Positions 1-10,800 of a DNA stretch of 64,000 nt are shown piece after piece. The position numbers and the translations under genes are program-made. Origin of the DNA: JAJXWB01 sp046349215 (GTDB lineage: Bacteria > Pseudomonadota > Alphaproteobacteria > Rhizobiales > Beijerinckiaceae). Location: NCBI GenBank assembly GCA_046349215.1, contig JAXMCV010000003.1, forward strand, positions 310,001-374,000. The letters run 5' to 3'. Every line of letters starts with the position of its first letter. The first letter of the stretch is position 1. Below the pieces are notes generated by a model, which saw nothing but the letters and a program-made list of their open reading frames with translations, did no database searches and was not told where the DNA came from.

Positions 1-2
1 AT

Positions 3-2381
3 GTCCTTCTTCACATCGGACCATGCGCCCGCCCAGAAACGCGCGAGATCTCCGGTCGTCTGGATCGGCCGGTGCGCCGGGGAAAGCAGATGCAGCACCG
101 GCTTCACCCGGCCGCCCGCCAGCGTCGGATGCGACTTCAGCCCGTAGAGTTCCTGAACGCGCACATGGATCGCCGGCTCGTCGCCGGATTCGTAGTCGAT
201 GGCGATCTGCGATCCGGCCGGGGTCGGAAAATGCGTCGGCGCCTCGGCGTCGAGACGCCGGCGCATGTCCCATGGCAGCAACGCGTCGAGCGCCGCCGAC
301 AATTTCTCATCGCCGATCTCGGCGAGCGACCGCGCGCCCGCCACGAACGGCGCGAGCCATTGCGTTGCGCCATCGGCCAGCGCAGCGTCGCTCACGTCGG
401 GCCATTCGTCGCCTTCGGCGCGCCGCAGGAAGGCCATGCGCGCACGCAACTGCTTCAGGCGCGGCGTCCACGCCAGGCGGTCGACGCCGAGCGCGGCGAC
501 GCCCTCCGACAGTTTTCTGGCAGCTATCTCGTCAGGTTCGATCGGCAGGTTGCGCGCCGAAAGCGTGATGGCGCCCAGCCTGCGCGTCTCGCGCGCCTGC
601 AGCGCGGCGCGGGCGCGGTCGAACGACACGTCGTTGCGGCGTTCGATCCTGTCGGCGAACAGCATTTCGATTTCGGCGATGTCGATGGCGGCCGCAGCCA
701 GAATTCTCGCCTGCGCGGCGCGGCCGGTCGCTTCCGCGACGGCGACATAATCCGTCGCGGCCAGCCGGTCGTGCGGTTCGACCGACGCCGCGCGGCCGTT
801 GGCCATCAGGAACTCGCCGTTGCGACCGCGCGATTGCGCCACACGTTCGGGATAGGCCAGCGCGAGAAGCGCGCCGCAAGAAAGGTCGCGAGGCTCCGCG
901 AGGGCGGCCGCCTGTCGCGCCCAGCCCCGCGCCATATTGCGCGCCGCGTCCGCGCGGTGCGAACGTTCCCGGCGAAAGCGATCGAGCCGGTCGGCGAGAT
1001 CGACGGCGTTTCCGCCCAGACCGCGCTCTGACACGAGCACGGCAAGCTCCGCGGCTGTCGCGCCCGCGCCGTAGCGACCCGCGTCGAGCACCATGCGCGC
1101 CAGCCGTGGCGGCAAAGGCAGGTTGCGGATCGCCTTGCCTTCCTCCGTGATCGCGCCGTCTTCATCCAGCGCGCCCAGGGCCTGCAGCAGCTTGACCGCC
1201 TCGTTCCACGCGGGCGAGGGCGGCGGGTCGAGGAAGGCGAGCGCCGTGCGTCCGCGGACGCCCCACGCAGCCAGGTCGAGCACGAGCCCGGCCAGATCGG
1301 CGCTGAGTATTTCCGGCGCGCTGAATGCCGGCAGGGCGCCCGTCGCAGCCTCCTCCCAAAGGCGATAGCAGACGCCCGGCTCCGTTCGTCCGGCGCGGCC
1401 GCGCCGCTGGTCGACCGAGGCGCGCGATGCGCGAACGGTTTCCAGCCGCGTCAGGCCAATGTCGGGTTCGAAGACGGGGACGCGCGCGAGGCCGCTGTCG
1501 ATGACGACGCGGACGCCCTCGATGGTGAGCGAGGTTTCGGCCACCGAGGTCGCGAGCACGATCTTGCGTTCGCCGGCTTTCGACGGGAGCACGGCGCGGT
1601 CCTGCTCGCGACGATCGAGCGCGCCGTAGAGCGGCGCCACGAGGATCGACGGATCGCGGGTTTTTTCCGAGAGCGCGCGTGCGACGCGTTCGATCTCCCC
1701 CTGACCGGGCAGGAAGACGAGGATCGAGCCCTTTTCCCGGTCGAGCGCGCGCAGGATCGCCCGTTCGACGGCCGCCTCCATGCGTTCGTTGGGATCGCGA
1801 CCGAGATAGAGAGTCTCGACGGGAAAGGCGCGTCCCTGGCTTTCGACGACCGGCGCGTCGTTCATGAGCTTGCCGACGCGCGCGCCGTCGAGCGTCGCCG
1901 ACATGGCGAGAAGGCGGAGATCCTCGCGCAGGCCGGCCTGCGCATCGAGCGCCAGCGCCAGGCCGAGATCGGCGTCGAGCGAGCGTTCGTGGAACTCGTC
2001 GAACAGGATCGCGCCGACGCCCTCCAGCATCGGATCGTCGGAAATCATGCGCGTGAACACGCCCTCGGTGACGACGAGGATGCGGGTGCGCGCGGTGACC
2101 TTGCGCTCCATGCGGACGACGAGGCCGACCGTCTCGCCGACCTGCTCGCCGAGCGTTTGCGCCATGCGGGCGGCCGCGGCGCGCGCGGCGAGCCGGCGCG
2201 GTTCAAGCAGGACGATGCGGCGGCCTTCCAGCCATGCCTCGTCCAGAAGCGCCAGCGGGACACGCGTGGTCTTGCCGGCGCCGGGCGGGGCGACCAGCAC
2301 GGCGCTCGGTCCGGCGCGCAAGGCCGCGAGCAGGCCGGGCAGGGCCTCGTCGATCGGCAGGGAGGCGGAAAATCGCTTCAT
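3..2381 (-). CDS. hrpB: ATP-dependent helicase HrpB (3' end beyond window)
   Basis: DEAH-box RNA helicase-like protein of the HrpB family. The N-terminus begins MKRFSASLPIDEALPGLL and is followed by a Walker A loop, PPGAGKTTRVP. The DEXH box reads DEFHER (about positions 1985-2005). The last visible codons give WAGAWSDVKKD, which matches the region just before the conserved end of HrpB, so only about 15-25 residues are missing past the window edge (793 codons seen; the family is roughly 820). The start at 2381 places the N-terminus as in the family. It is divergent from kup. Substrate and role are poorly known even in model bacteria. The family call is firm. Confidence 0.93.
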   Translation of the reverse strand, partial: MKRFSASLPIDEALPGLLAALRAGPSAVLVAPPGAGKTTRVPLALLDEAWLEGRRIVLLEPRRLAARAAAARMAQTLGEQVGETVGLVVRMERKVTARTRILVVTEGVFTRMISDDPMLEGVGAILFDEFHERSLDADLGLALALDAQAGLREDLRLLAMSATLDGARVGKLMNDAPVVESQGRAFPVETLYLGRDPNERMEAAVERAILRALDREKGSILVFLPGQGEIERVARALSEKTRDPSILVAPLYGALDRREQDRAVLPSKAGERKIVLATSVAETSLTIEGVRVVIDSGLARVPVFEPDIGLTRLETVRASRASVDQRRGRAGRTEPGVCYRLWEEAATGALPAFSAPEILSADLAGLVLDLAAWGVRGRTALAFLDPPPSPAWNEAVKLLQALGALDEDGAITEEGKAIRNLPLPPRLARMVLDAGRYGAGATAAELAVLVSERGLGGNAVDLADRLDRFRRERSHRADAARNMARGWARQAAALAEPRDLSCGALLALAYPERVAQSRGRNGEFLMANGRAASVEPHDRLAATDYVAVAEATGRAAQARILAAAAIDIAEIEMLFADRIERRNDVSFDRARAALQARETRRLGAITLSARNLPIEPDEIAARKLSEGVAALGVDRLAWTPRLKQLRARMAFLRRAEGDEWPDVSDAALADGATQWLAPFVAGARSLAEIGDEKLSAALDALLPWDMRRRLDAEAPTHFPTPAGSQIAIDYESGDEPAIHVRVQELYGLKSHPTLAGGRVKPVLHLLSPAHRPIQTTGDLARFWAGAWSDVKKD

Positions 2382-2510
2382 GCCCGGCCCTTTTGCCGGG
2401 ACCATGCATTATGCGCAACATTGGGCGCCCGACCCCCGGACCGGCTTCTCAGGGCGGGGCAAAGGGCGTATATGGCCGCGCCGGTCTCCGGCGTGACACA
2501 AGGCGACACC

Positions 2511-4448
2511 ATGTCCGATTCCCCGCCCAATTCCGCGCCCGCCGCAACCGCCGAGGCGGGGCATGGCGGACACGGCCAGGGCTTCTGGGCGATGGCGCTG
2601 GGTTCGGTCGGCGTCGTCTATGGCGATATCGGCACCAGCCCGCTCTACGCGCTGAAGGCCTCGCTCGAACATGTGCGTCAGACGGGCGCGCAGGCGTCCG
2701 ACATCATTGGCATCGTTTCACTGCTGATCTGGGCGCTGATCTTCATCGTCACCGTCAAGTACGTGATGTTCATCATGCGCGCCGACAACAAGGGCGAGGG
2801 CGGCACGCTTTCGCTGATGGCGCTGGCGCAGCACGCGGTCGGCCGCCGTACTCTGCCGATCTTCCTGCTGGGCGTCGCCGGCGCGGCGCTGTTCTCCGGC
2901 GACGCGATCATCACGCCGGCGATCTCTGTGCTGTCGGCGGTGGAAGGCCTGAAGCTGCCTGCGGTCAAGCAATACATCGACCTGTCGCCCTATATCCTGC
3001 CGATCACCATCGTCATCCTCGTCACGCTATTCGTCGTGCAGAGCCGCGGCACAGCGAAGGTCGCCGCTTTCTTCGGCCCGATCATGGTCGTCTTTTTCTG
3101 CGTCATCGCCGTCATGGGCATGTCGCACATCTTCGACGAGCCGCGGATCTTCCAGGCGCTCAATCCCGCGCCGGGAATCGTCTTCCTGTTCTCGCACGGC
3201 GCGCAAAGCTTCACGACTCTAGGCCTGGTATTTCTGGCCGTCACCGGCGCGGAAGCGCTCTATGCCGACATGGGCCATTTTGGCCGCAAGCCGATCCAGA
3301 TCGCCTGGGTCGTATTCGTGCTGCCGTCACTGATCCTCTGCTATCTCGGGCAGGGCGCCCTCGTGCTGGCCCATCCTGACATGGTGATGCGGGAAGATTT
3401 CAATCCGTTCTTCCAGCTCGCTCCAGACTGGGCGCTGATCCCGCTGATCGGGCTGGCCACCCTTGCCACGATCATCGCCAGCCAGGCGGTCATCACGGGC
3501 GCCTATTCGATCGTGCGGCAGGCGATCCAGCTCGGCCTGCTGCCGCGTCTGGAAATCCATCACACGTCCGAGACGACTGAAGGCCAGATCTTCATCCCGC
3601 GCGTCAACCGGCTGCTGCTGATCGGCGTGCTGATCCTGGTCATGATGTTCAAGAATTCGGACGCGCTGGCCAACGCCTACGGCATCGCCGTGACGGGCAC
3701 GATGGTCGTGACGACAGCGCTATCGTTCATGGTGGTGTGGAAACTCTGGAACAAACCGCTCTGGGCGTCCGTCATCTTCGTCGGCGTGTTCCTCGCCGTC
3801 GACCTGGCGTTCCTGGCCGCCAATCTCGTGAAGGTTTTCGACGGCGGCTGGGTGCCGATCCTGCTCGGCGCCTCGGCAATGATCGTGATGTGGACATGGA
3901 CGCGCGGCACGGCGCAGCTCGCCGCCAAGAGTCGACGCGATTCGATTCCGATGGCCGACCTCCTGCGCATGTTCGTGAAATCGAAGCCGACCCGCGTGCC
4001 GGGGACCGCCGTGTTCCTGACCGGTTCGCCCGAGGTCGCGCCGCCCGCCCTCATGCACAATCTCAAGCACAACAAGGTCCTGCACGAGCGGGTGGTGCTG
4101 ATGAGCGTGGTCACGGAAGACATACCGCGGGTCGATCCGGCGCGCCGGTTCGAGACGCAGAAACTCTCCGACGACTTCCTCTCGGTGACCTTGCATTTCG
4201 GGTTCATGGAAAGCCCGCGCATACCCTCGGCCCTCGCGGCGATGCGCAAGTCCGGCTACAAGTTCGACATCATGACGACGTCTTTCTTTCTGGGCCGGCG
4301 CTCACTCAAGCCAAGCCCCTCGTCGGGGATGCCGCTGTGGCAAGACAAGTTGTTCATCAGCCTGTCTAAGCAGGCGGCCACCGCGACGGACTTCTTCGCC
4401 ATCCCCTCCGATCGCGTGGTGGAACTCGGCGCGCAGGTGACGATCTAG
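2511..4448 (+). CDS. kup: Potassium transport protein Kup
   Basis: Kup/HAK/KUP family K+ uptake permease of the inner membrane, 645 aa, close to the usual 620-640. A short hydrophilic, His/Gly-rich N-terminus precedes the family signature GVVYGDIGTSPLYAL at about residues 32-46. About twelve hydrophobic segments follow up to residue ~460, then the soluble C-terminal domain ending ELGAQVTI. The ATG at 2511 is preferred because the signature then sits at its usual distance; an in-frame ATG 39 bases upstream (2472) would add 13 residues and cannot be excluded. It is transcribed away from hrpB and converges on addA with a 7-bp gap. K+/H+ symport is family knowledge. Confidence 0.95.
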   Translation: MSDSPPNSAPAATAEAGHGGHGQGFWAMALGSVGVVYGDIGTSPLYALKASLEHVRQTGAQASDIIGIVSLLIWALIFIVTVKYVMFIMRADNKGEGGTLSLMALAQHAVGRRTLPIFLLGVAGAALFSGDAIITPAISVLSAVEGLKLPAVKQYIDLSPYILPITIVILVTLFVVQSRGTAKVAAFFGPIMVVFFCVIAVMGMSHIFDEPRIFQALNPAPGIVFLFSHGAQSFTTLGLVFLAVTGAEALYADMGHFGRKPIQIAWVVFVLPSLILCYLGQGALVLAHPDMVMREDFNPFFQLAPDWALIPLIGLATLATIIASQAVITGAYSIVRQAIQLGLLPRLEIHHTSETTEGQIFIPRVNRLLLIGVLILVMMFKNSDALANAYGIAVTGTMVVTTALSFMVVWKLWNKPLWASVIFVGVFLAVDLAFLAANLVKVFDGGWVPILLGASAMIVMWTWTRGTAQLAAKSRRDSIPMADLLRMFVKSKPTRVPGTAVFLTGSPEVAPPALMHNLKHNKVLHERVVLMSVVTEDIPRVDPARRFETQKLSDDFLSVTLHFGFMESPRIPSALAAMRKSGYKFDIMTTSFFLGRRSLKPSPSSGMPLWQDKLFISLSKQAATATDFFAIPSDRVVELGAQVTI

Positions 4449-4455
4449 CCTGCGC

Positions 4456-7400
4456 TCAGACGCGCGCAAGCGCCGCGTCGAGTTCTGCGGATTCCGCCTC
4501 GTGGAGGCGCGCGTTAGACGTCCACAGGATGAAGGCGCGCACCCTGCGGCCCGGATATAGCATCTGCGTGGCGGCGCGATAGAGCGCGAGTTGGCCGACA
4601 TACGCGTCCGGCAGCGCCGCCTGCGGCGCGCCCGTCTTGAAATCGGCGATCCAGATTTCGTCGCCCGCCTCCGCGAGGCGGTCGAGACGACCGACAATCT
4701 CGACGGGGCTCCTGCCCTTGCGTTCGACGCGCGCGGCAATCCCGACCTCGGCGCGCGAGCGCTCGCCGAACAGCGGCGCGCAATCGGTTGCATCGAGCAC
4801 CGACAGGGCTTCCGCGGCGAGCGAATCCGCCTCGGCGACCGAAAGGCCTTCGGCGCGCGCGCGCGCGTATCGGGAGGCGAGCGCGCTGCGGATCGCCGGC
4901 TCTACGCCCGGCAGGAATTGCAGCAATGTATGGACGATCGCGCCGCGCAGGATCGCCTTGTCTCCACCGCCTGCGCCCGCGCGCTCCGGTTCGAACCCAT
5001 CCGCCCCGGCGAGCGCGCTGGACGGCCGCAGCGGCGGCGCCGGCGCAGGCTCGGGCGGCGCAGGTCGCGTCAGCCAGGCCGGCGCGTCGCAAGCGCCGGT
5101 TGCGGATTTCGGCGGGGCGGCCGCGCCCCCGTGCAGGGGCGCGCCCATGCGCAATATCTTTTCGCCCGGCCAGTCCTCGGCCTCGATCTCTTCGTATCGA
5201 CCATGCAATCCCGAGAAAACGAGATTGTGCCAGCAACCCGGCGCCGGACCACTGACGCCGCAATGGCCAGCCACATAGAGGCGCTCCTCGGCGCGGGTCA
5301 TCGCCACGTACAGAAGCCGACGATATTCGCGATCCATTGCCACGAGCGCCGCATTGCGCGCGGCCTCGACACGCGCGCCGCCGTCGTTCTTGCGCGCGGA
5401 CCAGACGAGCGTCGGACCTGAGACGGACTCCAGCCTGTAGACCACCGGCGCATGGCCGGGCGGCGGGACGCTGCACGTGTCGGGAAGGAAGACGATGGGC
5501 GCTTCCAGGCCCTTGGCCGCGTGCGCCGTCATCACGCGCACGAGGCCGCCGGCGGTTTCCATGTCGCGCTTGACCGTCAGCTCGATGGTCTCGATCTCAT
5601 GGGCGAAGGCCAGCAGGGATGGCGTCTCCTGGCGTTCGTGCGCGAGCGCCTGCGCCAGCAATTCGTCGAGCGCGTCACTCGCTTCGAGCCCCATGCGTTC
5701 GACGAAACGCTTGCGGCCGCCTTCCGGACCGAGCAGCCGTTGGAAAAAATCGAAGGGACGCGCATCCTCCGCCAGCTTTCGCCAGGTCACGATCTGCGCG
5801 GCGACGCGTCGATGCTGCGGCTTCGGTGATGCGCAGAGCGCGTCCCAAAGGCTCGATTTTCGTCTCGGCGCGAGTTCGATCAGATCGTCGTCGGTCAATT
5901 CGCAAAGCGGCGACTTCAGGACGCAGGCGAGCGACAGGTCGTCTTCCGGCAGAAGCGCCGCGCGCGCCGCCGCCAGCATGTCCATGACCGCGATATGCTG
6001 GGCGATATTCAGACGATCGGCGCCGGCGACCGGAACATTGTTCTCCTTCAGCGCGCGCACCATCGCCTCGAAGAAGGCGCCGCGACGTCGAACCAGGATC
6101 ATCACGTCTCCCGGCGTTATCGGGCGCGTGGCGCCAATCCGCGCGCCGGATATGCGCTCGCTGGAGCGTTCGTCGGTCATCGCCTTGATGCGTGCCGCAA
6201 TGCGCCGCGCGAGTTCGACCGGTGGATCGCTCTCGCGCGGCATGTCGAGCGGCGTCACCCATTCCTGCGGCGGTTCCGTCTTCTGCGCGACGATCGGCGG
6301 CCAGATTTCGACCATGCCAAGCACATCGTCCTTGAACGCCCTGTGTTGCGGCGGCTGGTCCGGCGTCGCCGTCAGCCCGTCGAGCGCATGCGGTTGCGCG
6401 AAGACGGCGTCGACGGCTTCGAGAATATTCTTGCCCGAGCGGAAGGAGAGATCGAGTTGCACCGGCTCGAACGCCTTGCCCGCATCCCGCGCCTTGCCGT
6501 GAAAATAGCGACTCATTTCGTCGAATTTTTCCGGCGCGGCGCCCTGGAAGGAGAAGATCGACTGCTTTTCGTCGCCGACGGCGAAGAAGGTACGCTCCAC
6601 CTTCGTCGCGCCCGAACCGGTGGTGAATTCGGCGGCGAGCGATTGCAGGATCTGCCATTGCGCGGCGCTCGTGTCTTGCGCCTCGTCGACGAGAATGTGA
6701 TCGATGCCGCCGTCGAGCTTGTAATTGACCCAGCCGCTCGCGCCGTCGCGCGCGAGCAGATCGCGCGTAACGGTGATCAGGTCGTCGAAATCGAGAAGCG
6801 ACCGCGCCTGCTTGTCGACCGTGTAGCGGGCGAGCACATCGGCGGCGAGACGGATGATCGCGGCGCTGCGGGTTCGCGCGCGCGCGATGACGAGACGCGC
6901 GCAGAGCGCATGAACGCGGGCGGCTTCGGCCTGAAGCGCTGGGGGTAGAGAAGAATCGATCTTCTCGACCGCTTTAGTGGCGATGGCCGCCCTGATCTCG
7001 CGTTTGTCGGTGAAGAGGAAGTCGAAATAGTGTTCGAGGCAATCGCTGTGCGGCGCCAGCGCGAACGCCGCGCGCAAGCGCTCCGCCGCCTTGCCGTCGT
7101 TCGTACTGCCCTGGGCCATCGTGCCGGCGATCGCTTTCCAGTCCCGCCAGTGCAGGCCATCCTCGAGGATGCGCCGCTCTATCTCCGCCTCGGTCTCCTC
7201 CGGCGCCAGTCCGAGCGCATCGGGCAACCGGGCGATCAGGATTTCCGGATCAGCGAGCAGATCGCGCTGCGCCAGCACTCCGTCGAGCGCCTCTTCGAAC
7301 CCGCCGTCCCAGGTCGCGCGCGCCACCAGCGCCAACGCATCGGCAAGTCTTCCGTCGCCGCGCGCCTGCTGCATCGTCGCAATGCGCGCCGCCTTCATCA

Positions 7401-7863
7401 GTTCATCGCGCTCGAGATCCTCGACGACTCGGAAGTCGGCCGGGACATTGGCCTCGAAGGGAAAGAGATGCAGCACGCGCTCGCAGAAAGCGTGAATGGT
7501 CTGTATCTTCAGGCCGCCGGGCGTCTCGACGGCGCGGGCGAACAGGCGACGCGCGACATCGAGATCATCAGGCGGTTGCGCGCCCATGCCGACGATTTCC
7601 TCGCGCAGCTTTTCGTCGGACGCGAGCGTCCATTCCGCCAGCTTGCGGAAGACGCGTTCCGACATGTTGGCTGCCGCCGCCTTGGTGAAGGTGAGACAGA
7701 TGAGACGCGACGGCGGAACGCCGGCCAGCAGGAGACGGATCACGCGCTGCGTCAGGACGTGCGTCTTGCCCGACCCGGCATGCGCCGACACCCAGGCGGA
7801 GGTCCTCGGGTCGGAAGCGACCTGCTGGCGTTTTCGGGTCAGGAGAGGGACGGCGCGGCTCAT
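4456..7863 (-). CDS. addA: Double-strand break repair helicase-nuclease AddA
   Basis: Large subunit of the AddAB complex, which resects double-strand breaks and loads RecA in place of RecBCD. 1135 aa. UvrD-type Walker A AHAGSGKT lies at residues 27-34; superfamily 1 motifs run through the first half (DEAQDTS, VGDEKQSIF, MTAHAAKGLE). A C-terminal PD-(D/E)XK nuclease has IADFKTG with the Asp at about residue 1074. The ATG at 7863 overlaps the addB stop by four bases (ATGA), so the two subunits are probably translationally coupled; it is preferred to a longer reading that starts inside addB. It is the last gene of the divL operon and converges on kup. Confidence 0.95.
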   Translation of the reverse strand: MSRAVPLLTRKRQQVASDPRTSAWVSAHAGSGKTHVLTQRVIRLLLAGVPPSRLICLTFTKAAAANMSERVFRKLAEWTLASDEKLREEIVGMGAQPPDDLDVARRLFARAVETPGGLKIQTIHAFCERVLHLFPFEANVPADFRVVEDLERDELMKAARIATMQQARGDGRLADALALVARATWDGGFEEALDGVLAQRDLLADPEILIARLPDALGLAPEETEAEIERRILEDGLHWRDWKAIAGTMAQGSTNDGKAAERLRAAFALAPHSDCLEHYFDFLFTDKREIRAAIATKAVEKIDSSLPPALQAEAARVHALCARLVIARARTRSAAIIRLAADVLARYTVDKQARSLLDFDDLITVTRDLLARDGASGWVNYKLDGGIDHILVDEAQDTSAAQWQILQSLAAEFTTGSGATKVERTFFAVGDEKQSIFSFQGAAPEKFDEMSRYFHGKARDAGKAFEPVQLDLSFRSGKNILEAVDAVFAQPHALDGLTATPDQPPQHRAFKDDVLGMVEIWPPIVAQKTEPPQEWVTPLDMPRESDPPVELARRIAARIKAMTDERSSERISGARIGATRPITPGDVMILVRRRGAFFEAMVRALKENNVPVAGADRLNIAQHIAVMDMLAAARAALLPEDDLSLACVLKSPLCELTDDDLIELAPRRKSSLWDALCASPKPQHRRVAAQIVTWRKLAEDARPFDFFQRLLGPEGGRKRFVERMGLEASDALDELLAQALAHERQETPSLLAFAHEIETIELTVKRDMETAGGLVRVMTAHAAKGLEAPIVFLPDTCSVPPPGHAPVVYRLESVSGPTLVWSARKNDGGARVEAARNAALVAMDREYRRLLYVAMTRAEERLYVAGHCGVSGPAPGCWHNLVFSGLHGRYEEIEAEDWPGEKILRMGAPLHGGAAAPPKSATGACDAPAWLTRPAPPEPAPAPPLRPSSALAGADGFEPERAGAGGGDKAILRGAIVHTLLQFLPGVEPAIRSALASRYARARAEGLSVAEADSLAAEALSVLDATDCAPLFGERSRAEVGIAARVERKGRSPVEIVGRLDRLAEAGDEIWIADFKTGAPQAALPDAYVGQLALYRAATQMLYPGRRVRAFILWTSNARLHEAESAELDAALARV

Positions 7864-10800
7864 TCGTCGCTCTCTCCGCCCGACGCCGACCATTCCTTGA
7901 CGCGCGCCAGATGATCGTAGTCGCTGTAGCGCAGCGCATATTGCACGACTGGCCGCGAGGCGTAGCCGCGCGCGGGATCACGCCAGGCCTCCAGCATCTT
8001 CACCAGTTCGCTCCAGTGATCGCGCACGATATCGTCGAACGGCTTGTCCTTCGACCCGACCTTGACGATCTTGCCGCCTTCCGCGCCGCCGACCTTCATG
8101 TAGATGGCCGAATCCGGCGTGGCGGCGATGCCTTCGAAGGCGTCGCGCGCGATCATATAGGACTCGATGGTGATCTGCGTGTTCAGGCCGGCGAGGATCT
8201 GCGGTAGGGTCGGCGCCTGCCCCGTCTTGTAGTCGACGACGCGAGCGCGGCTGCTTCGGTCGACCTCGATGCGGTCGGCGCGCGCCGAAAGGCGAAATAC
8301 GCTTCCATCCGTCAGCGGAATTTCAAGTCGGCCGCTCGCCTCGCCATGAACGGATAGCAGGTCGGGGCGCCGCTTGCGCTCGTAGTCGATCACATAGGCG
8401 AGGCCGGCGCGGATGCGTGGCCACTGGAACGCCTCCCAAGCTGGATCTGCGAAGAAACCCGCCAGGTTTTCGCGCGCGCGCGCCTCGAGTCGATCCAGCG
8501 CGTCGACGGGGAAATTGTCGTCGGGCCATTCGCTGGCCAGCAGATGCAGCGCATCGTGGACCGCCGAGCCCTGCTCGGCCGGACCGGGTTCGTCGTCGAG
8601 CGCGCCGACCGCCTTCAATTCGAGAATACAGTCGGCGTAGATCGCATAGGGATCGCGACGCAGGGTCTCGATTTTGGTGACGCTCAGCGCCTCGGGACGC
8701 AAATCGAGCGGCGGCTTGGGATGCGGACGGGCGAGCGGTTTCGACTGCTCGCCCGCATCGAGTGTACGGGCGAGTTCCAGCCATTCAGCGCCGCGCGCAC
8801 GTGCGGAATCGAAGTCCGCGTCGGCCAGCGCCGCCATGCGCTGCAACAGCCGCGAAGGAACAGTTGGCGAGCCGCCCCGCTTGGCGGCGCGCGTCAGGAC
8901 AACGTCAGGCGCGCCGAAACCCATCCAGAAATCGTGGGCGCTCTGGCCGATGCGCCGCTCCGGCGGAGTGAGGCCGATCTGCTGGCGCATGGGACGATTG
9001 AGGAATGCATCCGACTTCGGCTGCGGAGGCCAGACGTTCTCGTCCAGCCCGGCCAGCACGAGCGTATCGACGTCGATCAGGCGCGCCTCGAGCGGGCCGA
9101 GAATCTTCAGCCTTGCATGACTGCGCTGCGGACCGCGCACCACGATTCCGGCGCACAGATGATCGAACAGGCGGGCGTAGTCGTCGAGCGACAGCGCGAA
9201 ATTCGCCGTGGACGCGGCACCCGCGCTTTCAAGTTCGGCGAGCAATGCATCCAGCGCCTGCCGATCGTCGCCGGCAGGGACGGAGGCATTTGCGCCGAGC
9301 GCCTCAATGCATTCGCGGTGCGCGCGCGCGAGATCCGGGATCGACATCGGCGCATCGATTCGCATGGGAGCGAGCGCGCTTTCGATTGCGTCGGCGAGCG
9401 CATCCATGTCGCGCCAGTCCGCGTCGGCGATGCGCCTGACGGCGGGATGGGCATGATAATCCGCCGCGGCCTGACGCGCCGCAGCGATGCGACGGCGTAG
9501 GTCCGGATCGTGGGGCATGGCGCGGAGCACGCCGATCTCGAGCGCGCGCGCCAGCTTTTCGGTCCTGGAGCGGTCCTGTGCAGGCGCGACTTCGGGACGG
9601 GCGAGAAGGCGCATCAGCGCGACGTCGCTGTCTTCCAGCGCTGCCGCGAGCGCCGCGCGCGCCAGGCCGCCGGCCGCGGTCTGTCCAAGAGGCTCGCCGC
9701 CGGAATCGTCGATGTCGATGTTCCAGCGTCTCAGTTCGGCCTGCACGCGACGCGCGATCGAACGGTCCGGCGTCACCAGCGCGGCGACGCGGTCCTTCTC
9801 CTCGAGGACGGCGCGCAAGCGCACGGCGATGGCCAGGGCCTCGATATTCTCGTCCGGCGCTTCGATCAGGCTGACGCCAGAGAGCGCGTCGGCGATTTCG
9901 CCGTCATGCCGCTCGCGCCAGGGTCGCCATTTCGCTGTCGATTCCTCGGGCACGAGGGCTTGCGATGCGAAGGCCATGCGGCGTGCGACGGTGGCCGATC
10001 GCGCGCCAATCTCGACGATGTCAGCACGCCCGCATTCGAGAATGCCGAGAAGACGCGCCAGCATGGCCTGCGGGTGGCCCCAGGCGGGCTGGATGCTCTC
10101 GCCCTTGCCGGCGACGATTCGCCAGTCCGTCTCGTCCATGCCGCAGTCGAGTCCCGGCAGGACGACTGCGCCGCGCGGCATGCGCGCGATGGCGCGCATC
10201 AGCCGGGCCGTCGCCTTGTTCGTTCCGGTCGAACCCAGCACGATCATCGGTTCGTCGCGCTGCGCGACGCGCAGGCGTTCGATCTCGCGGTCGATCAGCC
10301 GGGCGCGCCGTTCTGCTGCGTCCAGCAACCCGAGCTTCTCGCGAATGCCGGGCCATGCCGCGATAGCGATCTTGAGAAACTCGGCGGTGACGCCCCAGTA
10401 GCGGTCGTTGTTCTCGACATCGAGGCGCGAGACATCCGACCATTCGGCGCCTTCGATGATAAATTCGTCGATGAGACGACCGAGATCGCCGGCCAACGCA
10501 ATGGCGTCCGTCGGAGTCGCGCCGACGAGCAGCGGACGTTGCTCGTCGGTAACCAGCGCGCCGTCCGCTCCCACGCCGACGATGGCGCCGCGCAGGCCTT
10601 GCGCCCATTTATGCACCAGTTGCGCCAGCACGAAGCGGCGCGGCAGTTCGCCGATCGCATCGGGAATGTCAGGATCGAAACCGAAAGCCTCTTCCTGCGG
10701 CGCGCCGAACATTTCCGCGTCTTCGTCGACGGCGCCGAGCGGCCTGATCTTCGGCAGCAATGTCGCGCCGGACTCCTCGGCTTGGGCGAATTCCGTCAGC

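Noticed and set aside
72..1031. Long forward-strand open frame of 319 codons near the window start
   Set aside because: It lies antisense to hrpB, whose conserved helicase motifs are on the other strand. The translation is Arg/Ala-rich without family resemblance, as expected for a GC-rich shadow.
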